Positions 29,790-40,354 of a stretch of 64,000 nucleotides of DNA are shown in pieces (position 1 is the stretch's first letter; every line of letters starts with the position of its first letter). This DNA comes from Testudinibacter aquarius. GTDB lineage: Bacteria; Pseudomonadota; Gammaproteobacteria; Enterobacterales; Pasteurellaceae. Below the pieces are notes generated by a model. That model had not been told where the DNA came from. It saw only the letters and a list, made by a program, of their open reading frames with translations, and did no database searches. The stretch is from NCBI RefSeq assembly GCF_004342725.1, contig NZ_SMCP01000001.1, positions 62,001-126,000 on the forward strand, read 5' to 3'. A program made the translations under genes and the position numbers.

Positions 29790-30713
29790 ATGGATTTTTT
29801 AGATGGTTTGCCGATTGCAACAGTATTTTTTGTGCTGTTTGTCATTTTTACCCTGTTTTCCGCCCTGAAAACCGTGCCGCAAGGTTATCACTGGACGATA
29901 GAACGCTTTGGACGCTACACCCGCACCTTGACGCCGGGTCTGAATTTTATCGTGCCGTTTATCGATCGGGTCGGACGTAAAATCAACATGATGGAACAGG
30001 TGTTGGATATTCCGTCGCAAGAAGTGATCTCGAAAGATAATGCCAATGTGTCGATTGATGCGGTTTGTTTCGTACAAGTCATCGATGCCCGCAATGCTGC
30101 CTATGAAGTCAACCATCTGGAACAAGCGATTATCAACCTGACATTGACCAATATCCGTACTGTGTTGGGCTCAATGGAGTTGGACGAAATGTTATCACAG
30201 CGCGATTCAATCAATAGTCGTTTGTTGTCAATCGTCGATGAAGCCACCAATCCATGGGGAGTCAAAGTCACCCGGATTGAGATTCGTGACGTGCGCCCGC
30301 CAAAAGAGTTGATCGATTCGATGAACGCGCAAATGAAAGCAGAACGAAATAAACGTGCTGATGTTCTGGAAGCCGAAGGGGTGCGCCAAGCCGCAATTCT
30401 GCGTGCCGAAGGCGACAAACAGTCACGCATTCTGAAAGCAGAAGGGGAAAGACAAGAAGCCTTTCTGAAAGCCGAGGCGCGCGAGCGGGAAGCCGAAGCC
30501 GAAGCAAAAGCTACCCAAATGGTGTCCGATGCGATTGCCAGTGGTGATACTAAAGCCATCAACTACTTTATCGCACAAAAATATACCGAAGCCTTGCAAC
30601 AAATCGGGCAGGCACAAAACAGTAAAGTGGTGTTGATGCCGCTGGAAGCCGGAAGCTTAATCGGTTCGGTTGCCGGTATCAGTGAATTACTCAAGGGCGA
30701 TAAAAAAGCCTGA
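29790..30713 (+). CDS. qmcA: SPFH/stomatin-family membrane protease-associated protein
   Basis: A 307-residue SPFH (stomatin/prohibitin) protein with one N-terminal membrane helix ([18 protein letters not shown]). The SPFH domain follows ([56 protein letters not shown] in outline), then a long charged Ala/Glu-rich coiled coil ([38 protein letters not shown] in outline). QmcA-type proteins form rings that modulate FtsH and membrane microdomains. The NfeD partner follows after 27 bases, the usual pairing. Confidence 0.9.
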   Translation: MDFLDGLPIATVFFVLFVIFTLFSALKTVPQGYHWTIERFGRYTRTLTPGLNFIVPFIDRVGRKINMMEQVLDIPSQEVISKDNANVSIDAVCFVQVIDARNAAYEVNHLEQAIINLTLTNIRTVLGSMELDEMLSQRDSINSRLLSIVDEATNPWGVKVTRIEIRDVRPPKELIDSMNAQMKAERNKRADVLEAEGVRQAAILRAEGDKQSRILKAEGERQEAFLKAEAREREAEAEAKATQMVSDAIASGDTKAINYFIAQKYTEALQQIGQAQNSKVVLMPLEAGSLIGSVAGISELLKGDKKA

Positions 30714-30740
30714 TAAACTTTTAACTTAGCGAGGGACAAC

Positions 30741-31190
30741 ATGGAATGGTTTGCTGCTTGGACGTTTTGGTCTTGGTTAATTTTCGGTTTTATCCTCTTA
30801 ATCGCCGAGGCTATCCTACCGGGCATTTTTCTGCTCTGGTGGGGGCTTGCCGCCTTGGCAGTCGCCGGTTTAAGCTGCCTTTTCCCGCTCTCAATAATCT
30901 GGAGTTGGGTTATTTTTGCCAGTCTGGCCGTGATCGCCAGCGTAGTGTGGTGGCGTTACCAACACCATAAAGATCAGCAGGCAGATCCGCATACCGCACT
31001 TAACCAACGTGGCATTGCGATGCTCGCTCAACGCGGCACCGTGACTGAAATGGCAGCAAGCGGTATCGGGCGTGCGCATTTCGGCGACACCACTTGGCGG
31101 ATTAAAGGTGCGAATTTGCAGATCGGCGATACGGTAAAAGTATCCAAGGTTGACGGTATTACGCTATCCGTCGAGAAAATCATAAACTAG
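30741..31190 (+). CDS. NfeD-family protein partnering the SPFH protein
   Basis: A 149-residue short NfeD protein. Two or three N-terminal helices (FWSWLIFGFILLIAEAILPGIFLLWWGLAALAVAGL, about residues 9-48, and IIWSWVIFASLAVIASVVWW) are followed by the OB-fold NfeD domain (about residues 85-149: LAQRGTVTEMAASGIGRAHFGDTTWRIKGANLQIGDTVKVSKVDGITLSVEK in outline). It resembles YbbK of E. coli, which works with the stomatin-like QmcA. Cotranscription with qmcA is very likely. Confidence 0.9.
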   Translation: MEWFAAWTFWSWLIFGFILLIAEAILPGIFLLWWGLAALAVAGLSCLFPLSIIWSWVIFASLAVIASVVWWRYQHHKDQQADPHTALNQRGIAMLAQRGTVTEMAASGIGRAHFGDTTWRIKGANLQIGDTVKVSKVDGITLSVEKIIN

Positions 31191-31219
31191 AAAACCCAAA
31201 ATCGGGAAAATGTGTAAAT

Positions 31220-31819
31220 ATGCAACACTTAATTATTTATGCCCACCCACATTTACACAGCTTCAGTAAAGCCATGGTCGATAGCATTGCTGCCAGCAGT
31301 AAAAAGTGCGGTTGTGAAGTCATGATCCGCGATCTGTATCGCATGAATTTTAACCCGATTTTATCCTATGAAGAGTTGCAGGGATCGTATCAGGGTATTA
31401 TTGCCGCAGAAATTCGCTACGAGCAGCAGCTGATCTCAAATGCTGATTTAATCACACTGGTTTATCCGCTATGGTGGATGGGATTTCCGGCGATCTTGAA
31501 AGGCTATCTGGATCGCGTATTAACGCACGGTTTTGCCTACAAAACAGAAAATGGCGTTTCTTGCGGACTGCTGAAAGGGAAAAAGCTGCAACAATTTATC
31601 TTGATTGGCAGTAACTTGATGGAGTATCAGCGACGTGGCTTTGATAAATCGATACAGGACACGTTGGTTGACGGTTTGTTTAACTACTGTGGAATCGAGG
31701 ATATTCAACATCAGATTTTTGATGACATTCATCTGGTTAACGATCAAGCTCGCCAAACCATGCTGCGGCAGGCAGCAGAAATCACTACACAAAATTTATC
31801 TGCTGCTGAAGCTTATTAG
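31220..31819 (+). CDS. NAD(P)H-dependent flavin oxidoreductase (quinone-reductase type)
   Basis: A 199-residue flavodoxin-fold protein of the NQO1/MdaB/KefF group. HLIIYAHPHLHSFSKAMVDSI (residues 3-23) is the FMN/FAD phosphate-binding segment, and LVYPLWWMGFPAILKGYLDRVLTHGFAY (near residue 80) is the family's hallmark isoalloxazine loop. Such enzymes reduce quinones or electrophiles with NAD(P)H; no KefC partner is adjacent, so a specific role is not assigned. It begins 29 bases after the NfeD gene and faces the MarR gene tail to tail, which may be its regulator. Confidence 0.85.
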   Translation: MQHLIIYAHPHLHSFSKAMVDSIAASSKKCGCEVMIRDLYRMNFNPILSYEELQGSYQGIIAAEIRYEQQLISNADLITLVYPLWWMGFPAILKGYLDRVLTHGFAYKTENGVSCGLLKGKKLQQFILIGSNLMEYQRRGFDKSIQDTLVDGLFNYCGIEDIQHQIFDDIHLVNDQARQTMLRQAAEITTQNLSAAEAY

Positions 31820-31845
31820 CCCGTATCCTCATTTCAATGATGAAG

Positions 31846-32340
31846 TTAACGCCTTGCGACATTTGCCACAACTTTATGTAATAGTAGTGACAATTGTCGC
31901 ATCTCTTCCGGCGTAATTCCTCTAAAGACTTGATGAATATTTTCCCATTGTTGCGGCATACGTTCTCGAATAAAACCAATTCCTTTTTCAGTCAATCGCA
32001 ATAAGAAACTGCGTCGATCCGCTTCATCTATAACCCGTTCAATCCAGCCTCTGCCTACCAATTCATCGGAAATCCGCGTTGCGTTGGTACGGGAAGAACC
32101 GAGAATATCGCTCAGTTTCGACGGCTGAATACGATGCTCCGGCTGAGTATAGAGCACCACCAATGCCATAAACAACGTATCATTTAATTCCCACTTTTTT
32201 AATAATGTGTTGCGATGTTCCAAATAGGCGCTGCTCGAATGCAATAATAAACGGATAAGCAGAATTTTTTCCAACGGTAAATCCGGCTCTGATTGCGCAC
32301 ACTGCTTGATTGAGGTTTCAATTTTAGAAAAATTTCGCAT
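31846..32340 (-). CDS. MarR-family transcriptional regulator (EmrR/MprA-like)
   Basis: A 164-residue MarR-type winged-helix repressor. The DNA-binding part is RIQPSKLSDILGSSRTNATRISDELVGRGWIERVIDEADRRSFLLRLTEKG (about residues 69-120), with the wing DEADRRS. The sequence and length are closest to EmrR/MprA, which senses uncouplers and antimicrobial compounds; no emrAB pump is nearby, so the target is open. It is divergent from dctP and convergent with the flavin oxidoreductase. Two direct ATTATAAC repeats lie at 32375-32382 and 32390-32397, just upstream. Confidence 0.88.
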   Translation of the reverse strand: MRNFSKIETSIKQCAQSEPDLPLEKILLIRLLLHSSSAYLEHRNTLLKKWELNDTLFMALVVLYTQPEHRIQPSKLSDILGSSRTNATRISDELVGRGWIERVIDEADRRSFLLRLTEKGIGFIRERMPQQWENIHQVFRGITPEEMRQLSLLLHKVVANVARR

Positions 32341-32457
32341 AAATGATTATCTCCTTAAATAATCTAACGCTCTTATTATAACCAAAGTGATTATAACGTT
32401 ACTATAAAGTCTACCAAATCGCAATCGTTGTCGTTTACTGTAAAGGGGATGTTAATT

Positions 32458-32479
32458 TTATGTGAAGCAGATCAACATT
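32458..32479 (+). promoter_or_regulatory. Candidate CRP site upstream of dctPQM
   Basis: ATGTGA-AGCAGA-TCAACA matches the CRP pattern TGTGA-N6-TCACA at 8 of 10 key bases and lies about 95-115 bases before the dctP ATG. An FNR-like TTGAT-AAAA-ATTAC (32479-32492, 8 of 10) overlaps its edge. Cyclic-AMP control of C4-dicarboxylate uptake would make sense; this is inference from sequence only. Confidence 0.4.
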
Positions 32480-32485
32480 TGATAA

Positions 32486-33577
<1,092 letters not shown>

Positions 33578-33591
33578 CCCATAATTAACCC

Positions 33592-33616
33592 AAAGTGCGG
33601 TCTGAGTACCGCACTT
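33592..33616 (+). terminator. Inverted uptake-sequence hairpin between dctP and dctQ
   Basis: AAGTGCGGT and ACCGCACTT enclose a 6-base loop (CTGAGT). No T-run follows, so it may reduce or stabilise rather than end transcription, giving more receptor than membrane subunits. Role inferred. Confidence 0.5.
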
Positions 33617-33643
33617 CTCAAGCTCACGTTTTAAGGAGCTGCT

Positions 33644-34270
33644 ATGCAAGCCTTCAATTTTCTGTGGGGAAAACTGGAAGAGTTCATGATCACCCTGTCA
33701 CTGGCATTGATGACCTTGATCACTTTCGTTTATGTCCTATTTAATAACCTTTATAGCCCATTTTACGATCTCGCTGATGCCTATCCATCGCTGGAGTCAG
33801 TATTTCTGCCGATTGCTAATTTCTCAATCACTATCGCACAAGAAATGACGTGGAGCGTCGCACTGACCAAGCTGTTTTTTGCCATGCTAATCTTTTTTGG
33901 CGCCTCTTATGGTGTGCGTACCGCTGGGCACATCGGTATTGATGCATTAGTTAAAAAATTTAACACCCCGATACAACGCAAAATCAGTATTATCGCTTGT
34001 CTAGCTTGCCTGATTTACGCCGCATTGATCGCCTATGCCAGTAGTGAATGGGTCAGAGCGATGTTTCAAGCCAAAATCGGTGCCGAAGATTTGCAGCACT
34101 TCGGTATTCAGCTATGGCATATCGGGCTGATCATTCCAATTGGCTATCTGATGATTTTTATGCGCTTTATCGAAATTTTTGTACGTCTGTTAAAAGGACA
34201 ACAAAACGGCTTAGGCTTGGCTGACGAAGCCAAAGACGCCATTAAATTACAAGAAACCGAGATACAATAA
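33644..34270 (+). CDS. dctQ: TRAP transporter small membrane subunit DctQ
   Basis: A 208-residue inner-membrane protein with four helices (about residues 16-36, 77-97, 114-134, 158-178), including the DctQ hallmark FFGASYGVRTAGHIGIDALVKKF near residue 84. DctQ supports the large subunit in sodium-driven uptake of the ligand carried by DctP. AAGGAG precedes the ATG. Ten bases separate it from dctM. Confidence 0.92.
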   Translation: MQAFNFLWGKLEEFMITLSLALMTLITFVYVLFNNLYSPFYDLADAYPSLESVFLPIANFSITIAQEMTWSVALTKLFFAMLIFFGASYGVRTAGHIGIDALVKKFNTPIQRKISIIACLACLIYAALIAYASSEWVRAMFQAKIGAEDLQHFGIQLWHIGLIIPIGYLMIFMRFIEIFVRLLKGQQNGLGLADEAKDAIKLQETEIQ

Positions 34271-34279
34271 GGAGCCGTT

Positions 34280-35563
34280 ATGACAGTCGTATTTCTGTTT
34301 ATTTGCCTGTTTACACTGATGTTGATAGGCGTGCCGATTGCCGTGGCACTGGGTCTGTCCGGCTCATTGATTATTATTTTGTTCAGCCAAGACTCAATCA
34401 GCTCGGTTGCAATCAAATTATTCGAAACCTCCGAACACTACACCTTGCTCGCCATTCCGTTTTTCCTGTTAGCAGGTGCGTTTATGACCACCGGTGGCGT
34501 TGCTCGTCGTCTCATCGACTTTGCCAATGCTACTGTCGGACATATTCGTGGTGGCTTGGCGATTGCATCGGTGCTGGCCTGTATGTTGTTTGCCGCACTC
34601 TCTGGGTCTAGCCCGGCAACCGTGGCGGCTGTAGGCTCGATTGCAATTGCCGGCATGGTGCGTTCCGGTTATCCGATTGAATTCGGCACCGGGATTATCT
34701 GTAATGCCGGAACCTTAGGGATTCTGATCCCACCATCAATCGTGATGGTAGTTTATGCTGCTGCCACCGAAAGCTCGGTCGGGCGCCTGTTTATGGCTGG
34801 TGTTGTGCCAGGGCTACTGCTTGGCGGTGTCTTGATGATCGCCATTTACATCGTTGCCCGCATCAAGAATCTGCCCGCATTGCCAAGAGCGTCGGTCAAA
34901 GAGTGGTTTGCCGCTGCTCGCAAAGCGCTGTGGGGCTTAATTCTGATGGTGATTATTTTAGGCGGGATTTACAGTGGCGCCTTCACACCGACAGAAGCTG
35001 CCGCCGTTGCCGCTGTTTATTCATTCTTTGTCGCCGTGTTTGTCTATAAAGACATCAAGCTGAAAGAGTGTCCTAAAGTGTTGTTGGAAGCGGGTAAGCT
35101 GAGCATCATGCTGATGTTTATCATCGCCAACGCCATGTTGTTCGCCCATGTGTTGACCACCGAACAGATTCCACAGCACTTGACCTCGTTAGTTGTCGCA
35201 ATGGAACTGCAACCGTGGCAATTCCTGATCGTGGTGAATATTATTCTGTTGGTTGCCGGTGCTTTTATGGAACCATCAGCGATTATTCTTATTCTAGTAC
35301 CGATTCTGTTCCCTATTGCCATGCAATTAGGCATTGACCCGATTCATTTGGGAATTATCATGGTAGTGAATATGGAAATCGGCATGATCACGCCACCGGT
35401 CGGGCTCAACCTGTTTGTCTCCTCGGCAATCACCGGCTTGAGCTTACCGCAAGTCATTAAAGCGGCCAGTCCATGGTTATTGCTGATGCTCGGCTTCCTG
35501 ATTGCCGTTACCTACATTCCGACCATCTCATTGGCATTGCCAAACTGGATCGGTGCAATGTAG
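34280..35563 (+). CDS. dctM: TRAP transporter large membrane subunit DctM
   Basis: The 427-residue transport subunit with about 12 membrane helices. Landmarks: IPFFLLAGAFMTTGGVARRLIDFAN (near residue 54), LSGSSPATVAAVGSIAIAGMVRSGYP (near residue 109), GTLGILIPPSIVMVVYAAATESSVGRLFMAG (near residue 143), FTPTEAAAVAAVYSFFVA, and MEIGMITPPVGLNLFVSSAITG (near residue 370). It imports the DctP ligand with Na+. An AAGGAG site precedes it; an uptake-sequence terminator follows the stop. Confidence 0.95.
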   Translation: MTVVFLFICLFTLMLIGVPIAVALGLSGSLIIILFSQDSISSVAIKLFETSEHYTLLAIPFFLLAGAFMTTGGVARRLIDFANATVGHIRGGLAIASVLACMLFAALSGSSPATVAAVGSIAIAGMVRSGYPIEFGTGIICNAGTLGILIPPSIVMVVYAAATESSVGRLFMAGVVPGLLLGGVLMIAIYIVARIKNLPALPRASVKEWFAAARKALWGLILMVIILGGIYSGAFTPTEAAAVAAVYSFFVAVFVYKDIKLKECPKVLLEAGKLSIMLMFIIANAMLFAHVLTTEQIPQHLTSLVVAMELQPWQFLIVVNIILLVAGAFMEPSAIILILVPILFPIAMQLGIDPIHLGIIMVVNMEIGMITPPVGLNLFVSSAITGLSLPQVIKAASPWLLLMLGFLIAVTYIPTISLALPNWIGAM

Positions 35564-35587
35564 CCAAAACGTGTAGCCACAAACAAC

Positions 35588-35637
35588 AACCGCACTTTAT
35601 GCTTTGAAAGTGAATCCGGCATAAAGTGCGGTTTTTT
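35588..35637 (+). terminator. Long uptake-sequence terminator after dctM
   Basis: AACCGCACTTTATGC (35588-35602) and GCATAAAGTGCGGTT (35619-35633) form a perfect 15-bp stem with a 16-base loop, followed by TTTTT. It ends dctPQM and, in reverse, lies at the end of the asmA-like gene. Confidence 0.85.
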
Positions 35638-36927
35638 ATTCGCTGCGTTCGCGTAATTTTTCACGCAGTAAGTTTTTTAATTGATTTTCTAATCGTTTAT
35701 CAACACTCACCTGATATTGCGGTGAACGACAAGGACCGAACAGCCTGACCGGCAGTTGATATTGCGAATAGCCAACGATATTTGGCGACAATCTTAATTC
35801 AAAACGGCAGTTGAAATCGGTTAAACTCATTTCACCGCTGCCACTCAAATTGAGATCTTTGCCTTGTGCCGACAGCTTATTCAGGTTCAAGACTTCTTGG
35901 TTCCAGCTTAACGCGGCACTGGCCTGCTCAAACGGGGTTGCCACACGATCGGCGTATTTTTTTGCCCCTTGTCGAATCGGAAAATATTGACTGATGAGAT
36001 CCAATAGGTTCAAACCGTTTAATTCAGCTTGGCTGATATTCAACGTTAAATCACCGTTGGTTAAAACGCCATCATTAAACCGCGCACTACCCGAGAAATC
36101 ACTGACCCCGCTAAGCAACACCGGTAGTTGCAAAAACTCCAACAGTGGCGACAGCGATAATTGTTTGCCTCGTAGCGCTAAAAAATTGCCCTGCGCCTGT
36201 TGCTGACCGTTAATCGCTAACACACCGCCATTTTGCTGCAATTGCAGGGCAAAGTGCGGTTTGGATTCATGATTATCTGCAATATTATTCGGTGTGTAAT
36301 GCAATACCGCACTTTCAAGCGGCAACTGATTCAACAAGCCCTGTTGCAGCACATTTGCCACTGCTTTTGTTGCTGTGATAACGACAGTTTTTCTGCGCTC
36401 AGGGTGATGTCGCGGTTATTCAAAAAATAGCCTTGCGCCATCTCAACATTCAATTGCAGCTGGTGCAGCGCCACGCCATTGGCAAAGCGTTGTGCCAGTG
36501 CGGTTAAGTGTAAACGGTTGTTTTCTACACTCTCTGCAGTCAGGCTCAGCTCGGCGAGGTTATAGGATTGATCAATATGATCCAAGGTGAGAGAAACAAT
36601 ATTCAGATTTAACGGTGCAATGGTTCCACCGTACAACTCAATCTGTTTAATATGTGGTGATAAACTAAATAACGAAAACCAACTAAAACGAGCAATGGCC
36701 TGCTGTGCGGAGAAATTCCAGCCGGGCGCTTGATAATCAAGTTGCGACAACACAAGGGTTGGAGACGGGAAATAGGCGAAACGGGCATCAGCGATCTGTA
36801 GTCCGGGCAGCACTTGGGGTAACCGGATTTTGAATCGATCTTGCAATTGATGAAGCTGATATAAAAAAAACACAGCAAGTGCCACAACACCCACAATTGC
36901 AGGATATAACACTCGCTTGTTCCACAT
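35636..36927 (-). pseudogene. asmA: AsmA-family envelope protein, frameshifted
   Basis: Two adjoining frames together spell one AsmA-like protein of about 430 residues. The first (ATG at 36927, MWNKRVLYPAIVGVVALAVFFLYQL, a membrane anchor) runs to ...LSLSQQQKQWQ and stops at 36331. The second continues NVLQQGLLNQLPLESAVLHYTPNN... to the C-terminal GSGEMSLTDFNCRFELRLSP. One extra A in the AAA at 36354-36356 would join them as QWQNVLQQG. AsmA-type proteins are inner-membrane-anchored and linked to phospholipid traffic to the outer membrane. Position after dcd (udk-dcd-asmA) supports the name. It is shorter than E. coli AsmA (617). Real break or sequence error cannot be told apart here. Confidence 0.82.
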
Positions 36928-36933
36928 CGGCAA

Positions 36934-37515
36934 CTAATCCTCGTTAATACGGCTGGCAACCGCACCTTGCTGGTTTTTATATTTGGCGTTGCTGCGGCTG
37001 TTGTACGGCCTAGCTGCGTCGCCACTCAACACTTCGAAGCTCAGCGCGCCAATAGTCATCTTAGGACGCAATGCCAATGGCAATTTGCCGGAGTTAAAAA
37101 ATTCCAATACAATTTTGCCCTCCCAACCCGGATCAATTCGGTGTGCGGTTACATGCACCATCAACCCCAAACGTGCCAACGACGAACGTCCGTCCAACCA
37201 ACCGATCACATTGGCAGGCAACTTGACCGACTCATAAGTGGTCGCCAATGCCAGAACGCCCGGATGCAGAAAAAAGGCTTCATCATCTTTCAGCAAAATT
37301 TCATCGCTCATCACGCGATCCAGCTGGGCACTCACTTCTTCTTTCGGCCCGCTTAAATCAATATAGGGGGCGCTGTATTCACGGAAAACCCGAAATGAAT
37401 TGCCCAAACACACATCCACCGTTGCGCCATTGATTTTGTCATTTTCCGGGCGTGGCTCAAGGGCAATAATGCCCTGATCTAAATAACGTTCGATATCATG
37501 ATCACATAGTCTCAT
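36934..37515 (-). CDS. dcd: dCTP deaminase
   Basis: Dcd deaminates dCTP to dUTP for thymidylate synthesis. The 193-residue product matches the enteric enzyme in length. Motifs: [95 protein letters not shown] in outline (conserved RSSLARLG and the catalytic Glu at about residue 138, in IVLEFFNSG). It sits between udk and the asmA-like gene; the latter starts 7 bases past its stop. Confidence 0.97.
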   Translation of the reverse strand: MRLCDHDIERYLDQGIIALEPRPENDKINGATVDVCLGNSFRVFREYSAPYIDLSGPKEEVSAQLDRVMSDEILLKDDEAFFLHPGVLALATTYESVKLPANVIGWLDGRSSLARLGLMVHVTAHRIDPGWEGKIVLEFFNSGKLPLALRPKMTIGALSFEVLSGDAARPYNSRSNAKYKNQQGAVASRINED

Positions 37516-37527
37516 CGGCTACTCTCT

Positions 37528-38190
37528 CTATTTCTGCTTCAGCATTTGTAAAATTTGCGCTTTTAAAATATTGATTGCAATCCGGTTTTTTCCTCCGCGC
37601 GGCACAATAATATCAGCGAATTGTTTTGATGGCTGAATAAACTGTAAAAACATCGGGCGCACAGTTTTACGATACTGCGAAACGACCGATTCCAAACTAC
37701 GCCCACGCTCCTGCATATCACGTTGCAAGCGGCGGATAAAACAGATATCCAATGGTGCGTCAACAAAAATTGAAGCGTTTAATTCATTGCGTAACCGCTC
37801 ATCAGTCAACAGTAAAATCCCTTCCAAAATAATCACCCGACGCGGTTTGAATTCACGACTGTTAGCGGTGCGAGTGTGCTCTACATAGCTGTATTCCGGC
37901 ACTTGAATCGTCTCTCCACGCTTCAGTTGCTGCAAATGTGACACCAACAAGTCATGATCCATCGAACTGGGGTGATCATAGTTGGTTTCGATGCGCTGCT
38001 CAAACGACAGATGGCTTTGATCTTTATAGTAAGAATCTTCCGAAATAATCCCGATATCGGTGCCGCCGACCTCTTCGCACAGCTCTTTATGAATGGTGGA
38101 GGCGATTAAACTCTTGCCCGATGCTGAAGCACCGGCAATGGCGATGATAAGCGGAGTTTGCTGCGTCGTGGCGTTTGAGGTGCTGTTCAT
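37528..38190 (-). CDS. udk: Uridine kinase
   Basis: Udk phosphorylates uridine and cytidine for pyrimidine salvage. The 220-residue product has the P-loop [10 protein letters not shown] (near residue 17), [33 protein letters not shown] (near residue 50), [16 protein letters not shown] and [36 protein letters not shown] lies at the C-terminus. It is 12 bases before dcd and so cotranscribed. Confidence 0.97.
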   Translation of the reverse strand: MNSTSNATTQQTPLIIAIAGASASGKSLIASTIHKELCEEVGGTDIGIISEDSYYKDQSHLSFEQRIETNYDHPSSMDHDLLVSHLQQLKRGETIQVPEYSYVEHTRTANSREFKPRRVIILEGILLLTDERLRNELNASIFVDAPLDICFIRRLQRDMQERGRSLESVVSQYRKTVRPMFLQFIQPSKQFADIIVPRGGKNRIAINILKAQILQMLKQK

Positions 38191-38254
38191 AATGCAATCC
38201 TTTAAAAAATTTCATAAATTATAACAAAACTTTAGAGCAAAGACACTCAGCGAA

Positions 38255-39253
38255 TCAGGCATAAACCGAATAGACTTTGAATTTATTGTTCTTAGCCAGC
38301 ACCCGGTGCTCACCAAAGGCTCGATCAAGCAGATCCGGATACGGCAAAAACGCATTCGCCACAATCCGCAACTCACCACCCTGAGTTAAAAACCACTTCG
38401 CCTGTGCAATCAACTCTTGTGCCGCACGGTATGCGGTGTCAACCCCGTCATGAAACGGTGGATTAGAAATAATCAAATCAAATTTGCCTTGCAGATCAGA
38501 AAATACATCGCTGGCAACCACTTCGCCCGCCAAGCCATTTTGTTGCAAAGTGCGGTTGGCAGAGGCTAATGCCATGGCATGGATATCACTCATCACCAAC
38601 TCAATGTCCGGATTTTGCTGCTTCAAATATGCACCGATTACCCCAACACCACACCCCAAATCCAGTACTCGCCCATGCACGCTGTGATTCAGGCTGGACA
38701 GTAAAAGTGCGGTTCCCATATCCAGCTCAGCGGCACTGAACACGCCTGGCAGACTGTAAAGCGTTAACCCAGCGAAATCGGCACGCTGATAGCTTTTCCA
38801 GTAGCGTTGCAGATTAAATTCCGGCACATTTTGTAATTGAAAATGGTATAAGCCACAACGCCGCGCCGAATCAATTTTGTGAATGTTGCCCAGCGGCTGT
38901 AACATCTTTTCCACCGAACGCACACCGCTGCGGTTTTCGCCGATCACCAACATCTCTTGCCCGACCGCTGCCAAAGACAGCAGTTGCGTCAGCTGAAAAG
39001 CGCTTTCTTGTTTATTTTTGCCCCAATAATAGACAATCACTTCAGCACAATGAGTAGTTTCGATACTGAACTCTGCCGCAACCGCACTTTGGATACGTCG
39101 CACATAGTCATAATAGCTGCTAACCACTTGCACCGAGCGGCTGTGGGTTAACCGAGCCGGAAAATCATCATTAAGACTGCCGGCAAACAAAACCGACTTC
39201 TCGGCAAAAAATGGCAAATGGCGCTGTAAAACTTGGCTTTCAACTGAAATCAC
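38255..39253 (-). CDS. rsmC: 16S rRNA (guanine-1207 N2) methyltransferase
   Basis: RsmC methylates G1207 in 16S rRNA helix 34. The 332-residue product has the expected two-lobed build: a degenerate N-terminal methyltransferase-like domain (about residues 1-150) and a C-terminal SAM domain with GRVLDLGCGVGVIGAYL (near residue 194), VMSDIHAMALASANRTL, and the catalytic NPPF (DLIISNPPFHDGVDTAYRAAQELI, near residue 260). It is divergent from holD, as in other gammaproteobacteria. Confidence 0.96.
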   Translation of the reverse strand: MISVESQVLQRHLPFFAEKSVLFAGSLNDDFPARLTHSRSVQVVSSYYDYVRRIQSAVAAEFSIETTHCAEVIVYYWGKNKQESAFQLTQLLSLAAVGQEMLVIGENRSGVRSVEKMLQPLGNIHKIDSARRCGLYHFQLQNVPEFNLQRYWKSYQRADFAGLTLYSLPGVFSAAELDMGTALLLSSLNHSVHGRVLDLGCGVGVIGAYLKQQNPDIELVMSDIHAMALASANRTLQQNGLAGEVVASDVFSDLQGKFDLIISNPPFHDGVDTAYRAAQELIAQAKWFLTQGGELRIVANAFLPYPDLLDRAFGEHRVLAKNNKFKVYSVYA

Positions 39254-39362
39254 ACTATAAATCCCGCAGGTTATTGGTTAAAATTGTCGGTTATTATAAT
39301 ATGTTTTCAGCTGCTTTTTTATCTCTCTTTGCCATTATCGGTAAAAATGATTGAGGATCGCT

Positions 39363-39827
39363 ATGTCTTTTTCCGAAGCGCCGTTTTCTGAAGCACCGTC
39401 AATGCCGCAGCGTCGCGCACTATTGCTACAACAAATGGGCATTGAGCAATGGACACTTCGCCGTCCACAAGCCTTGCAAGGTGCGTCGTCGATTACGCTC
39501 GGTGAATCTGTTCGTTTATTGATTATCAGTGACACGCCACCTACCGCAAGCGGGTTTTTAGCCGATGTCTACCGTGCGTTAGGCATTCAAGCGCAACAAT
39601 GTGTGCTGCTGACCCACGAACAACTTGCCCGCTTAAAACTCTCGCAGCCTGTTGCGCTGTGGTTTGTCGGCAATAGTCCGGATTTGAGTGATTCCGCCCA
39701 AGCAAGGCTGCAAGCGATGCCACAAATAACTACCGCACTTTGGCAAATCTTGCAACAAAGTCCACAGGCAAAACGCCAACTGTGGCAGCAACTGCAACAA
39801 TTTCAACTACAAGGCGACGCACGATGA
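39363..39827 (+). CDS. holD: DNA polymerase III psi subunit
   Basis: HolD (psi) links the clamp loader to chi and SSB. The 154-residue product shows RRALLLQQMGIEQWTLRRPQALQG near residue 12, matching the psi N-terminal chi/clamp-loader helix, followed by the LLIISDTPP and LWFVGNSP strands. Psi is poorly conserved, and the assignment leans on this pattern plus its overlap with rimI, the conserved holD-rimI arrangement. The ATG at 39363 has GAGG 8 bases upstream. The Gln-rich C-terminal tail (WQQLQQFQLQGDAR) is unusual. Confidence 0.88.
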   Translation: MSFSEAPFSEAPSMPQRRALLLQQMGIEQWTLRRPQALQGASSITLGESVRLLIISDTPPTASGFLADVYRALGIQAQQCVLLTHEQLARLKLSQPVALWFVGNSPDLSDSAQARLQAMPQITTALWQILQQSPQAKRQLWQQLQQFQLQGDAR

Positions 39828-40267
39828 TTGACATTCTGCCACTGCAACCTGCTGATTTCGAGCGCATCTATCAAATCGAACAACTGGCGCACCTGACACC
39901 GTGGTCAAAAGGCACATTGCTGAATAATCAGGGCGAGCGCTATCTGAATTTAAAACTACTAAAAGACAAGCAACTGATTGGTTTCGCCATTTGCCAAACC
40001 GTATTGGACGAAGCCACATTGTTCAATATTGCCATTGATCCGGCATATCAACAACAGCGCCTGGGTGAACAGCTACTGCAACAACTGATTGCAGAACTTC
40101 GCCAACGTGCGGTGCTGACGCTCTGGCTGGAAGTGCGCCAATCCAATGTGGCAGCACAAAAATTGTATGATCGACTGGGGTTTAATCTGGTGACACAACG
40201 GAAAAATTATTATCCGACTACCGACGGCAAGCGTGAAGATGCGTTGGTGATGGCACTTTATCTTTAA
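39824..40267 (+). CDS. rimI: Ribosomal protein S18 alanine N-acetyltransferase RimI
   Basis: RimI acetylates the N-terminal alanine of ribosomal protein S18. The 147-residue GNAT protein has ILPLQPADFERIYQIEQLAHLTPWSKGTL, then the acetyl-CoA loop IAIDPAYQQQRLGEQLLQQLI (near residue 66) and LEVRQSNVAAQKLYDRLGFNLVTQRKNYYP (near residue 101), closely matching RimI. The true start is the ATG overlapping the holD stop (ATGA), giving translational coupling; reading further upstream only translates holD in another frame. Confidence 0.94.
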   Translation: MIDILPLQPADFERIYQIEQLAHLTPWSKGTLLNNQGERYLNLKLLKDKQLIGFAICQTVLDEATLFNIAIDPAYQQQRLGEQLLQQLIAELRQRAVLTLWLEVRQSNVAAQKLYDRLGFNLVTQRKNYYPTTDGKREDALVMALYL

Positions 40268-40286
40268 TGCTATTATTGAGCACATA

Positions 40287-40319
40287 AAAAAACCGTTATT
40301 CGATAAAACAACGGTTTTC
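40287..40319 (+). terminator. Terminator after rimI
   Basis: AAAACCGTT and AACGGTTTT form a 9-bp stem with a 12-base loop 20 bases after the rimI stop. The T stretch is short (TTTTC), and an A-run precedes the stem, so it could also work for transcription from the other side. Confidence 0.6.
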
Positions 40320-40354
40320 AAATAAAATGGATGTCGAAACCAGCAAAAGTGCGG

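Noticed and set aside
32375-32397. MarR-type operator from the two ATTATAAC repeats
   Set aside because: They are direct, not inverted, and overlap a likely -10 element (TATAAT), so an operator cannot be claimed.
36609-37025. Open frame of 138 codons on the minus strand across the dcd-asmA junction
   Set aside because: It overlaps two recognisable genes in another frame and has no family-like sequence.
39740-39823. Longer start for rimI inside holD
   Set aside because: The added residues translate holD sequence in another frame; RimI begins at MIDILPL.
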